A stretch of DNA of 30,900 bases from B8-G4 sp033720735 (GTDB lineage: Bacteria > Bacteroidota > Bacteroidia > Chitinophagales > Saprospiraceae), in contig JAWWBX010000014.1 of NCBI GenBank assembly GCA_033720735.1, positions 1-30,900 on the forward strand, written 5' to 3'. Positions 8,347 to 15,000 of this stretch are shown here, in pieces (position 1 is the first letter of the stretch; each line of letters begins with the position of its first letter). The position numbers and the translations under genes are program-made. Below the pieces are notes generated by a model that saw only the letters and a program-made list of their open reading frames with translations, did no database searches and was not told where the DNA came from.

Positions 8347-8732
8347 TGTTTGTTTGTGTAAGGTGTGATGAAATTACAGCGCATACCCTGCGCATGCGAC
8401 CTTTCACCGACCTGTTTCATGAATGGTAAGAATCCGGGCATCAATGGCATGTCCGGGCCATGGCAGTACGGGATGTCCACACAAAAAAAAGGAGGATCAA
8501 TGGGAACTAATTCAACACAGAGTATGTTGTCAGCCTTGTATGCCGGAAAACAGATTTACTCCACCATTTCTTTTTGCACCCATTCTACGCATCCGCAAGA
8601 TCTGCCCACCGCCGTTCAGGTAACCACGATCTCGCTGTAGCGCTGCTACACCCCTTATTCAATTGATCAACTGCCCAGCCTGCCCTTTCGGGTGCGCGGG
8701 CTGACTTATTTATCGTCAAGAAAATCGTGTTT
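8347..8732. other. 386-base gap between divergent genes
   Basis: This stretch separates the minus-strand beta-barrel gene from the plus-strand gene at 8733. It must hold promoters for both, but I could not find a full Bacteroidota -33/-7 pair. It contains the small ORF at 8500-8640 and, at about 8676-8702, an imperfect GC-rich hairpin (CAGCC...GGGCTG with an inner CCCTTTCGGG) that lacks a T-run and so is not a convincing terminator. Confidence 0.5.
8500..8640 (+). CDS. Possible 46-residue small protein behind a strong Shine-Dalgarno
   Basis: A frame of 46 codons starts at ATG 8500, preceded by AAAGGAGG at 8488-8494, the best Shine-Dalgarno sequence I saw in the window. The peptide (starts MGTNSTQSMLSALYAG, ends VQVTTISL) is rich in Ser and Thr and has no recognised motif, no transmembrane segment and no obvious signal. 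The frame is also open back to 8365, but that part has no ribosome site and an odd composition. It lies in an otherwise empty gap, so it is not a shadow of another gene. It may be a chance ORF. Confidence 0.3.
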   Translation: MGTNSTQSMLSALYAGKQIYSTISFCTHSTHPQDLPTAVQVTTISL

Positions 8733-9095
8733 ATGGAAAAGAAGAAGAGACTGATCAACAAGGCTGTCGACTGGATTCGCGGACGAGGCTTCCGGAAGAT
8801 CCGTGCCAACGTTGAAGATTTTGAAACCCCAACCCACTATTCTGCAGCAGCAAAGGACGACGTGTTCGTCCCCGATGTAACGGCTGTCCGGCGCGGCAAG
8901 AAGAGCTATGTCGAGATCGCGCTGAAGTCGGGCAATATCCGCCGTACCATATCCAAATGGAAACTGCTCAGTACCCTGGCCAACCGGAAAGGCGGCAAAT
9001 TGTTCCTGCTGGCGCCGCGCGGGCACAAGGCCTTCGCGGAACGGATCGTCAAGACCCACCATCTGAGGGCTCAGGTCGTCAACCTCAAGGCCTGA
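8733..9095 (+). CDS. Small basic protein with PD-(D/E)xK-like pattern
   Basis: Predicted protein of 120 residues, basic. I chose ATG 8733 (MEKKKR) over the in-frame GTG at 8727. After a basic helical start, residues 44-65 read VFVPDVTAVRRGKKSYVEIA then LK. Asp48, Glu61 and Lys65, followed by the helix TISKWKLLSTLANRKGGK and the strand LFLLAP, recall the alpha-beta core of PD-(D/E)xK nuclease-fold proteins. The Glu-Lys spacing (ExxxK) is not canonical. I do not recognise the family by name. It lies 51 bases before the sigma-factor gene on the same strand, so the two may be co-transcribed. Confidence 0.65.
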   Translation: MEKKKRLINKAVDWIRGRGFRKIRANVEDFETPTHYSAAAKDDVFVPDVTAVRRGKKSYVEIALKSGNIRRTISKWKLLSTLANRKGGKLFLLAPRGHKAFAERIVKTHHLRAQVVNLKA

Positions 9096-9146
9096 TCGTA
9101 CGGCCATCTCCATTTTGTCAATCAATTATTCACCAACAGAGTTTAT

Positions 9147-10010
9147 ATGCGTCAATTAGTTATTACTGCTTCCATTACCCGAAGAGATGAAAAATCCCTG
9201 CAGCGCTATCTCACCGAGATCGCTGCGCACGATGTGCTCACTCCCGACCAGGAACTCGAACTCTTCCAACGTTTCAAAGCCGGCGATGAAGAGGCCTTCG
9301 AGCTGATCATCCAGCACAACCTGCGTTTTGTGGTTTCTGTCGCCAAACAGTACCAGCACACCGGACTTTGGCTCGGTGACCTGATCAGTGAAGGGAATAT
9401 CGGGTTGATCAAAGCAGCAAAACGATTTGATGAAACCAAAGGATTCAAGTTTATCTCCTACGCCGTCTGGTGGATCCGTCAGTCGATCCTGCAGGCGATC
9501 AATGTACGTGGCCGCAAGATCCGCGTACCGGCCAACCAGATTGGTCTGAAATACAAGCTGCTCCGCGCCAAAGAGCGGTTTATGCAATCCCATGAGCGCT
9601 CTCCCAGCACAGAAGAACTGGCGGACATGACGGGCTTCTCCCCGGACATGATCAGCCGGAGCGACCGGCTGGTGAACAAGTGCAAATCCCTCGACGCACC
9701 ACTGGTGGAGGACAGCGACGCCACGCTGGTCGAAGTCATGGCAGACGAGGCGATGCGCGACCCGGACTTCGAGGTCGCCGTCCGCGAATCGCAACAAAGG
9801 GAAGTCGAGCAGTTGTTGCAGGAGGTGTCGCCACGCGAGGCCACGATCCTCTCACTCTACTACGGCATCGAAAGGGAGTATCCGATGAGCCTCAACGATA
9901 TCAGCGACCGGATTGGCATTTCCCAGGAGCGCATCCGGCAGATCCGGGACAAGTCGATCAAGAAACTCCGCAGAAAGGCCACACGGCACATGGAGGCCAC
10001 CTTTGCCTGA
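9147..10010 (+). CDS. RNA polymerase sigma factor, SigA/RpoD type (divergent)
   Basis: Predicted protein of 287 residues, the length of the short Bacteroidota SigA (no region 1.1 or large non-conserved region). Region 1.2 is near residues 17-40. Region 2 includes NLRFVVSVAKQYQ (58-70), ISEGNIGLIKAAKRFDETKG and FKFISYAVWWIRQSILQAI. Region 3 is near 125-215. Region 4.2 is MSLNDISDRIGISQERIRQI (247-266). Compared with the housekeeping SigA sequence known from the phylum, the region after 2.4 is clearly changed: residues 117-130 read AINVRGRKIRVPAN, where SigA has about ALAEQSRIVRLPLN. The recognition helix has SQER instead of TRER. It is probably an alternative group-2-like paralogue rather than the housekeeping factor. 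It converges with the SDR gene, five bases apart. Confidence 0.9.
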   Translation: MRQLVITASITRRDEKSLQRYLTEIAAHDVLTPDQELELFQRFKAGDEEAFELIIQHNLRFVVSVAKQYQHTGLWLGDLISEGNIGLIKAAKRFDETKGFKFISYAVWWIRQSILQAINVRGRKIRVPANQIGLKYKLLRAKERFMQSHERSPSTEELADMTGFSPDMISRSDRLVNKCKSLDAPLVEDSDATLVEVMADEAMRDPDFEVAVRESQQREVEQLLQEVSPREATILSLYYGIEREYPMSLNDISDRIGISQERIRQIRDKSIKKLRRKATRHMEATFA

Positions 10011-10015
10011 CAGGC

Positions 10016-10696
10016 TCAGGCCTCGTTGTAGAGTTTGATCACGCCCTCGCGCATCTGACGTCCCGCATCCGAGAGGATGAAGCGGACCGTCTCGGCAATG
10101 GCCTCACGGCTGACCCATTGCTCCGGATCTGCGTCAGGCATGGCCGTGCGGTTTGCCGGCGTATCGATAATACTGGGCACGATCACCGTGGCTGTGATGC
10201 GTTTTTTCCTTCCATACGCATTGATGAGATCGGCAAGGTGGAACACCAGTCCTTTGGAGAGCGCATAGGCCGTCATGTCCTTGCCCGCCGCTGCATCCAG
10301 CGCCGGTCGCGCACCGATCAGGACAAATTGCCCGCCACCACGCCCGGCAAACACCGGCAGCAAGGCACGCACCAGGAAGTACGCCGTCTCGAAGTTGAGC
10401 TGGTACATCCTGCGCAAGTCGGCACCTGACGTGTTCGCCAGGTCTCCCATCGCGAAGCCGCCCACCGTCATCACTGCAGCGACGGGCGGATCATCAAGCC
10501 GGTCCACAAACGACTGGACATCGGCCTCGACAGTGAGGTCAAGGACTTGCCCGTCGACACCGGCTGCACGTAGTTCGTCCAGACCCTGTTCTGAATGCAC
10601 AGTCCCGATCACTTGGTAACCATCACCGATCAAGGTGTGCGCGATCACTGACCCGACCTGTCCGGAAGCTCCGGTGAGTAGTACAGTTTGCTGCAT
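10016..10696 (-). CDS. SDR oxidoreductase, dihydropteridine-reductase-like
   Basis: Predicted protein of 226 residues, cytosolic. The NAD(P)-binding motif TGASGQVG is at 8-15 and the active-site YALSK at 144-148. The usual SDR catalytic Ser before the Tyr is absent: the stretch reads LIGARPALDAAAGKDMTAY. That serine-free form, and the later IIDTPANRTAMPDAD, match the quinoid dihydropteridine reductase branch of the SDRs. Likely reaction is NAD(P)H-dependent reduction of a pterin or a similar quinonoid substrate; the substrate is not shown. It lies 65 bases downstream of the sulfatase-gene stop, on the same strand but in reverse order (transcribed away from 10696). A 6-bp inverted repeat at 10726-10743 occupies the gap. 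Confidence 0.8.
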   Translation of the reverse strand: MQQTVLLTGASGQVGSVIAHTLIGDGYQVIGTVHSEQGLDELRAAGVDGQVLDLTVEADVQSFVDRLDDPPVAAVMTVGGFAMGDLANTSGADLRRMYQLNFETAYFLVRALLPVFAGRGGGQFVLIGARPALDAAAGKDMTAYALSKGLVFHLADLINAYGRKKRITATVIVPSIIDTPANRTAMPDADPEQWVSREAIAETVRFILSDAGRQMREGVIKLYNEA

Positions 10697-10761
10697 CTTA
10701 TTTGTTTCTAATATGCTGGTGGCGTATCACTAAATGCAGTGATTGGTCTTGTGTATGCTCT

Positions 10762-12363
10762 TTATCTGTCTTCATACATTCGAATGTACATCGAGTCGAG
10801 CTGCGGGGAGTCACGGTAGTACTCGCGCAGATCTGCCAGTTCCTGGTGGAGAGAGTCCACGACATCCTGATACGCCGGATCATGGTATACGTTGCGCATT
10901 TCAGCTGTATCGTTGAGGCGGTCGTAGAGTTCCCATTCATCAATATCGTAGTAGAAATGCGTCAGTTTGTATTCCCGGGTGACGATCCCGTAATGTCGCT
11001 TCACCATGTGCTCGGAAGGATACTCGTAATAATGATAATACACGGCATTGCGATTCCAGCTGCCCTCCCCAGTCAACAATGGCATGAGACTTTCGCCCTG
11101 CATATCATCCGGGGTATCCAATCCGGCAGCGTGCAGTAAGGTAGGCGCAAAGTCGAGATTCTGTACCATGGCATCGGAGACGGAACCGGCTTCGACCACC
11201 CCCGGCCAGCGCACCAGGAGGGGCGTTTTAAAAGACTCATCATAGATGAAGCGCTTGTCAAACCAGCCATGTTCACCCAGGTAAAATCCCTGGTCTGACG
11301 TATAGATCACAATGGTGTTTTCGGCAAGACCGGTGCTGTCGAGATAGTCGAGTACCCTCCCAACCTGATCGTCAATGCCCGAGATGCACGCCAGGTAGTC
11401 CTGCAGGTACCGCTGATACTTCCAGCGCATCTTTTCCTCGTCTGTCATTTGTGGCCAATGGTTCCTGAAATCCTCATTGATCTTTTCAAGGACCGGATTG
11501 TAGAGCGCCTCCTGGTCGTCATTGGCCCGCCTGTATTGCCTGTAGAAACTGCCGGGAAACTCGGGCACCTCAGGCTGTACGCCTCCCATTTCTGCAATCG
11601 TCTCGGGGCGCACCTTGCTGTCGTGGCTGTACATCATGTGATGGAGCAGATGCATTTCCGCCGTACGGGCAGCGGTGCCACGATTGGCGTAGTCATCGAA
11701 AAGGTTGGCTGGCTCGGGAAAGGACCGGTCAGCAAATTCCGCAAACTTCTCGGGACTCGGCCACCACGGCCGGTGCGGTGCCTTGTGCAGATAGGTCAGG
11801 AGAAAAGGGCGGTCGGTATCGCGCCGATCCCGCAGCCAGTCGAGTGTCAGATCGGTAATGATCTCGGTGACGTGTCCCGTTATAGTGGTGTCACCCTGCG
11901 GTGTGATGAATCGCGGGTTGATGTAGAAGCCTTGTCCGGGGAGGATCATAAAATCATCGACCCCTTTGGGGTTGTTGCCGAAATGCAGCTTGCCGAACAT
12001 GGCCGTCTGGTACCCGGCCTCCTGAAACAACTGCGGAAAGGTCACGTTGGTGGTGTCGAACGGCATCCGGTTGTCGATCTTGCCGTTGAGATGGCTGTGT
12101 TTGCCGGTCAGGATCGTGGCGCGTGATGGTGCACAGATCGAGTTAGCGACGCACGCATTGGTGAAGCGCATGCCTTCCCGGGCGATCCGGTCAATATGCG
12201 GTGTCTGGATCAGCCGGTCGCTGTAGGCGCTGATGGCCTGATAGGCGTGGTCGTCGGACATGATGAACAGGATATTGGGCTGTGCCGGATGTTCTTCACT
12301 TTTGCCAGAGCAGGCTGCGAGTGCAGCGACCATCAGCCAGCACAAGACGTGTTGCATCTTCAT
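10762..12363 (-). CDS. Lipoprotein sulfatase, N-acetylhexosamine-6-sulfatase-like
   Basis: Predicted protein of 533 residues. The N-terminus is a lipoprotein signal with lipobox LAAC (Cys18), so it should be membrane-anchored on the periplasmic or outer face. The sulfatase core starts at PNILFIMSDDH, with metal ligands Asp37-Asp38. The maturation site is CAPSR with Cys77, the cysteine form converted to formylglycine by an anaerobic-type maturase; no maturase lies in this window. The segments SICAPSRATILTGKHSHLNG and LPGQGFYINPRF resemble S1_11-type N-acetylglucosamine-6-sulfatases of Bacteroides. The C-terminal part has the DUF4976-like end of the family. There are no SusC/SusD or glycoside hydrolase neighbours, so it stands alone rather than in a polysaccharide-utilisation locus. 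The substrate is inferred only from similarity. Confidence 0.88.
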   Translation of the reverse strand: MKMQHVLCWLMVAALAACSGKSEEHPAQPNILFIMSDDHAYQAISAYSDRLIQTPHIDRIAREGMRFTNACVANSICAPSRATILTGKHSHLNGKIDNRMPFDTTNVTFPQLFQEAGYQTAMFGKLHFGNNPKGVDDFMILPGQGFYINPRFITPQGDTTITGHVTEIITDLTLDWLRDRRDTDRPFLLTYLHKAPHRPWWPSPEKFAEFADRSFPEPANLFDDYANRGTAARTAEMHLLHHMMYSHDSKVRPETIAEMGGVQPEVPEFPGSFYRQYRRANDDQEALYNPVLEKINEDFRNHWPQMTDEEKMRWKYQRYLQDYLACISGIDDQVGRVLDYLDSTGLAENTIVIYTSDQGFYLGEHGWFDKRFIYDESFKTPLLVRWPGVVEAGSVSDAMVQNLDFAPTLLHAAGLDTPDDMQGESLMPLLTGEGSWNRNAVYYHYYEYPSEHMVKRHYGIVTREYKLTHFYYDIDEWELYDRLNDTAEMRNVYHDPAYQDVVDSLHQELADLREYYRDSPQLDSMYIRMYEDR

Positions 12364-12458
12364 TAGGTACTAACTTGGTTCGTTTCAAGATACACATCCC
12401 GCACGATGAATGTCACCTTGGCAATTCAATGATCTTGCAGACATCCGCGGGGATTTTG

Positions 12459-12466
12459 TAAATTTC
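12459..12466 (+). promoter_or_regulatory. Weak candidate -7 element for the PF04020 gene
   Basis: TAAATTTC resembles the Bacteroidota -7 consensus TAnnTTTG (one mismatch), with TTG at 12435-12437, 21 bases upstream, as a possible -33. It would give a leader of about 75 bases before GTG 12547. It lies in the 180-base gap between the divergent sulfatase gene and this gene. Confidence 0.3.
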
Positions 12467-12546
12467 TTTGCACGGAAACCACCCTGACATGCCTCTGGTC
12501 ATTGTTCATGGCGGTGACACATTACGTAGCCTGAAATTATCAGATT

Positions 12547-12894
12547 GTGAGATCGATTGCTCTTATCCTGCTGCAAGCCCTGCTGGCCCTCGCCGTGGCA
12601 CATATCTTGCCCGGAGTGATTATCGGTAACTATGTCTCCGCGATCCTTGTCGTACTCGTTCTCGCCATTATCAACACGTTTATCAAGCCCATTCTGACGA
12701 TCCTCACTCTTCCCATTACCGTGCTGACGCTCGGCCTCTTCCTGATCGTTATCGATGGGTTGATGGTCCTGCTGGCCGACTATCTGCTTGTCGGTTTCCA
12801 GGTCGATGGCTTGCTGTGGGCAGTGATCTTCGCGGTGATGATCTATGCGATCAATTCGTTGCTCGCAGACAGCAAGCGAAAGAAAGTGCTGTAA
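12547..12894 (+). CDS. PF04020 'phage holin family' four-TM membrane protein
   Basis: Predicted protein of 115 residues with four closely spaced hydrophobic segments (about 3-22, 27-50, 54-80 and 87-108). The loop NTFIKPILTILTLPITVLTL is typical of PF04020 (mycobacterial 4-TMS holin superfamily IV). Members are widespread chromosomal inner-membrane proteins with no proven lytic role. GTG 12547 is the only usual start codon between the upstream in-frame TGA (12532) and the first membrane segment. There are no phage genes around it. It converges with the DCC protein gene, 31 bases apart. Confidence 0.8.
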   Translation: MRSIALILLQALLALAVAHILPGVIIGNYVSAILVVLVLAIINTFIKPILTILTLPITVLTLGLFLIVIDGLMVLLADYLLVGFQVDGLLWAVIFAVMIYAINSLLADSKRKKVL

Positions 12895-12925
12895 GTGTGG
12901 ATCCGAGTCGATCTCTGGACTGAGT

Positions 12926-13342
12926 TCAGCCGTCTTGCTCAGGGGTGGGTGCCGTTTTGACAAACCGGTCCATGATCTCAGGTGTTGGAACCATGCACTG
13001 ATCGGTCTTGCCAAAGATCCAGTAGCGCCGGCGTGCGATCCAGCGATAGATGCGGTCGCGGAGAGGCTTCGGAATGATCCTGAAAATAGCGAGTAGCCGG
13101 GCCGGCCCTTTGAGTTGTGCAAAGGTATTCAGTACGGCATCGGAATAGCGATAGGTCACCCCGTCCTGCTCCAGCAGCATCGTCTCAAAAGTCGGACCCT
13201 CCGGATGATCTTCGGCAGACTGCAATGGGGCAAACCTGAACCTGGCGTCAGGGTCTCGTTTGATGACATACTGTACAAAGCCGTTACAGACATTGCACTG
13301 GCCATCGAACCAAATGACCGGGTGTGCTGAGCGATGACTCAC
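12926..13342 (-). CDS. DCC-family thiol-disulfide protein (DUF393)
   Basis: Predicted protein of 138 residues. The family motif FDGQCNVCNG, with Asp13, Cys16 and Cys19, opens a thioredoxin-like domain. The conserved ending region with RIYRWIARRRYWIFG is also present. There is no signal peptide, so it is probably cytosolic. DCC proteins are predicted thiol-disulfide oxidoreductases of unknown partner. It sits among small stress-type membrane genes on the same strand. Confidence 0.85.
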   Translation of the reverse strand: MSHRSAHPVIWFDGQCNVCNGFVQYVIKRDPDARFRFAPLQSAEDHPEGPTFETMLLEQDGVTYRYSDAVLNTFAQLKGPARLLAIFRIIPKPLRDRIYRWIARRRYWIFGKTDQCMVPTPEIMDRFVKTAPTPEQDG

Positions 13343-13403
13343 AGCAGTACAACAACACAGCGACTGGCCTGGTTTAGCACGCAGGCCATGTCAGCCACTC
13401 TGG

Positions 13404-13622
13404 CTATGACCGGGATCTGGACATCAGTGTCACTCCCAGGATCAATGCCAGGGCACCACCTCCGAGCAGAATGTACGCCTGGTTGCGTGTGCCCGTGTCC
13501 TGGGCCGAGATCTCGAGTTCGCCAATCTGTACTCCGCCGCCACTGTCCTGGAGCTTCGTGAATCCATAGATCCCGGCCGCAAGGCCGAGGACGATCAGAA
13601 GTAAACCCATGTTACGTTTCAT
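13404..13622 (-). CDS. Small two-TM membrane protein, DUF3185-like
   Basis: Predicted protein of 72 residues: MKRN, a first membrane helix (5-22), a polar stretch of about 25 residues, a second helix (about 48-66) and a basic tail SRSRS. Size and layout fit DUF3185-family proteins found near other small stress genes. Function unknown. It is 44 bases from the DUF1328 gene stop and on the same strand. Confidence 0.65.
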   Translation of the reverse strand: MKRNMGLLLIVLGLAAGIYGFTKLQDSGGGVQIGELEISAQDTGTRNQAYILLGGGALALILGVTLMSRSRS

Positions 13623-13666
13623 CGTGTTCGTAGTTTAAAGCGTGAACCCCTCCCTGCGGTAGCAGT

Positions 13667-13831
13667 CTACTTTCTGCCCATCAACCGCATGATCACGGAA
13701 ATAACCAGAAAGCCCAGGAAGATATAGAAGATAATTTCAGCAATGCCCGCAGCCGCTCCGGCAATACCGGTGAATCCCAGTACACCAGCGATCAGGGCAA
13801 TGATCAGGAAAAGCAAAATCCATCTCAACAT
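13667..13831 (-). CDS. DUF1328 small membrane protein
   Basis: Predicted protein of 54 residues. It starts MLRWILLFLIIALIAGVLGF, continues with the Gly/Ala-rich TGIAGAAAGIAE, and has a second membrane helix and the tail MRLMGRK. This is the full DUF1328 pattern (YtjA-like; length about 54-60). The open frame extends upstream to 14059 but overlaps the GlsB-type gene, so the start at 13831 is chosen. Function unknown; homologues are often stress-induced. Confidence 0.85.
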   Translation of the reverse strand: MLRWILLFLIIALIAGVLGFTGIAGAAAGIAEIIFYIFLGFLVISVIMRLMGRK

Positions 13832-13875
13832 GATGTGTTCGATTTTTAAGTGAAAGAAAAAAGGGCCACTGCATG

Positions 13876-14148
13876 CTAGCGCCTCCGTCGGAAGAGCGCC
13901 AACACGGCAACGAACAATGCCGACCCGATCACAGACCAAACGATCGGGAATGTTGTTCCGCCGATACTGATGGAAAGGATGGTGGGTAGCCCCAGCTCCC
14001 GGGCAAGCCACATGCCGATCAGGGCGCCGATAAAGCCCAGGATAATGGAGGTCAGACAACCACCCCGGACGTCTCCACCCAGAGCCTGACCGATAGAGCC
14101 GGCAATGCCAGCTACCACTAACAAAATGATCAGATCAACCAGTGTCAT
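13876..14148 (-). CDS. GlsB/YeaQ/YmgE family stress-response membrane protein
   Basis: Predicted protein of 90 residues with three hydrophobic segments. It has the glycine-rich family core GGDVRGGCLTSIILGFIGAL IG near residues 24-45 and a basic end FRRRR. This is the transglycosylase-associated protein family (PF04226), small inner-membrane proteins linked to general or acid stress. It is the first of three consecutive minus-strand genes (this, DUF1328, DUF3185-like), each about 44 bases apart, so probably one operon. It diverges from the transcript candidate at 14402-14544. Confidence 0.88.
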   Translation of the reverse strand: MTLVDLIILLVVAGIAGSIGQALGGDVRGGCLTSIILGFIGALIGMWLARELGLPTILSISIGGTTFPIVWSVIGSALFVAVLALFRRRR

Positions 14149-14371
14149 AGTGTTCGATGTTTGATTGTTCTCGTGTGGGGGTGCGACTGATTGAGGTCAG
14201 CCTGTATGGTGAATGCCACTGTGTGTTCACCTTGTACAATGTAGTTTTAACAAAGATTTCACACATCTGGTTCACTGTCACAACTGATTATTTATCAACG
14301 GGTTACACGGCACAATCCGCAATATCATGGCGAGGACCTGCGGATGACGAAACAAATTACCCGAAAATTTT

Positions 14372-14399
14372 GTGACAATGCATAGAAAGCGCGTCTAAT
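14372..14399 (+). promoter_or_regulatory. Candidate ECF-sigma-type promoter
   Basis: GTGAC at 14372-14376 and GTCTAAT at 14393-14399 are separated by 16 bases. A -35 ending in AC and a -10 containing CGTC at this spacing is the usual layout of group 4 (ECF) sigma promoters. It points toward a terminator 110 bases downstream and no long gene in between. No ECF sigma gene lies in this window. The match is by eye only. Confidence 0.4.
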
Positions 14400-14401
14400 A
14401 G

Positions 14402-14544
14402 ATGAATACTGATGCGAAACGTTCTTCGACAGCATTCAAGATAAGCTAAGCGGCCCCGGAAGAGGGGCACAATTAGATTGTTTTCAATTGGTTTTTTGGG
14501 GTTATGCAGGGTGTCCACAGATTGCTGTGGCACCCTGTTTTTTT
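14402..14544 (+). ncRNA. Putative small RNA or short-peptide transcript
   Basis: The segment between the ECF-like promoter and the orphan terminator would give an RNA of about 140 bases. It contains a short hairpin (GCCCC/GGGGC at about 14453-14468) and the terminator stem-loop. A 15-codon ORF (MNTDAKRSSTAFKIS, 14402-14449) starts almost at the predicted transcription start, so it would be nearly leaderless. I recognise no Rfam family in it. Confidence 0.35.
14507..14544 (+). terminator. Strong intrinsic terminator without an upstream gene
   Basis: Arms CAGGGTG-t-CCACAG (14507-14520) and CTGTGGCACCCTG (14525-14537) pair over 13 bp with one bulged T and a 4-base loop. Seven T follow (14538-14544). 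No plus-strand protein gene ends upstream of it; the next gene begins 57 bases later. Confidence 0.85.
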
Positions 14545-14601
14545 GAGCTCCCGTCAACAATCAGCATCTGATTCGTTACCTTATAAAGGAAATGACGGAT
14601 C

Positions 14602-14979
14602 ATGGGTCAGATGAAGTGGACATACGTCGACGACTACGGCCGACGCTTCAATGTCGGGCTGTTCCACGGCGACCGTACCGGCCACTTGATGATCTACTGC
14701 AATACCCGCATCCTTGTGATCGATTTCAACGTTCTCGAGACCAAGAAATACAGCTTTTTCATCAATGACGAGCTCTGCGACATTCATGTCGAGCGGCGCG
14801 CAGACGACCGCTTTGCGTATGGATTCAAGTTTGATCACAAGACCGCCACGCCCCGCAACAAGCTGCGCAAACGGCACGAACGCAAATCGCTGATCCGCAG
14901 CCTGTGGCTGGTCGCGGCGCTGGTCCTCGTCGTCGGTATTGCCGCGTTTCTCTTGTTGGGAGGGATTGAATACTTTTGA
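14602..14979 (+). CDS. Hypothetical tail-anchored membrane protein
   Basis: Predicted protein of 125 residues. Residues 1-80 look like a compact beta-rich soluble domain (MKWTYVDDYGRRFNVGLFHG and following alternating strands). A very basic stretch follows (RNKLRKRHERKSLIR, about 85-99), then one hydrophobic helix (about 101-121), so the domain probably faces the cytoplasm with a C-terminal anchor. I do not recognise the family. AAAGGA at 14585-14590 may be its ribosome site. It lies 21 bases upstream of scpB on the same strand. Confidence 0.7.
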   Translation: MGQMKWTYVDDYGRRFNVGLFHGDRTGHLMIYCNTRILVIDFNVLETKKYSFFINDELCDIHVERRADDRFAYGFKFDHKTATPRNKLRKRHERKSLIRSLWLVAALVLVVGIAAFLLLGGIEYF

Positions 14980-15000
14980 GAGCCTGAGAATACATGCCGC

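Larger units (their letters stand above)
14149..14601. other. 453-base intergenic region with putative small transcript
   Basis: There is no convincing protein gene here. The left part, AT-rich, should hold the promoter of the GlsB-type gene. The right part holds an ECF-like promoter (14372-14399), a 15-codon mini-ORF (14402-14449), a small GC hairpin (about 14453-14468) and an intrinsic terminator (14507-14544). Confidence 0.6.

Noticed and set aside
9156..9797. 213-codon open frame antisense to the sigma-factor gene
   Set aside because: It is a mirror frame of a certain gene and has no motif.
10726..10743. Inverted repeat ATCACT/AGTGAT between the sulfatase and SDR genes
   Set aside because: The 6-bp stem has no T-run and is too short to call a terminator or operator with confidence.
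12547..12894. Prophage remnant suggested by the 'phage holin' name
   Set aside because: PF04020 proteins are common chromosomal membrane proteins; no endolysin, integrase or structural phage gene is near.
13832..14059. N-terminal extension of the DUF1328 gene
   Set aside because: It overlaps the GlsB-type gene out of frame; the DUF1328 family starts at MLRW.
14157..14375. 72-codon plus-strand ORF before the ECF-like promoter
   Set aside because: It has no ribosome site, an unusual composition (many Cys, Thr, Tyr), and runs through the region where promoters are expected.
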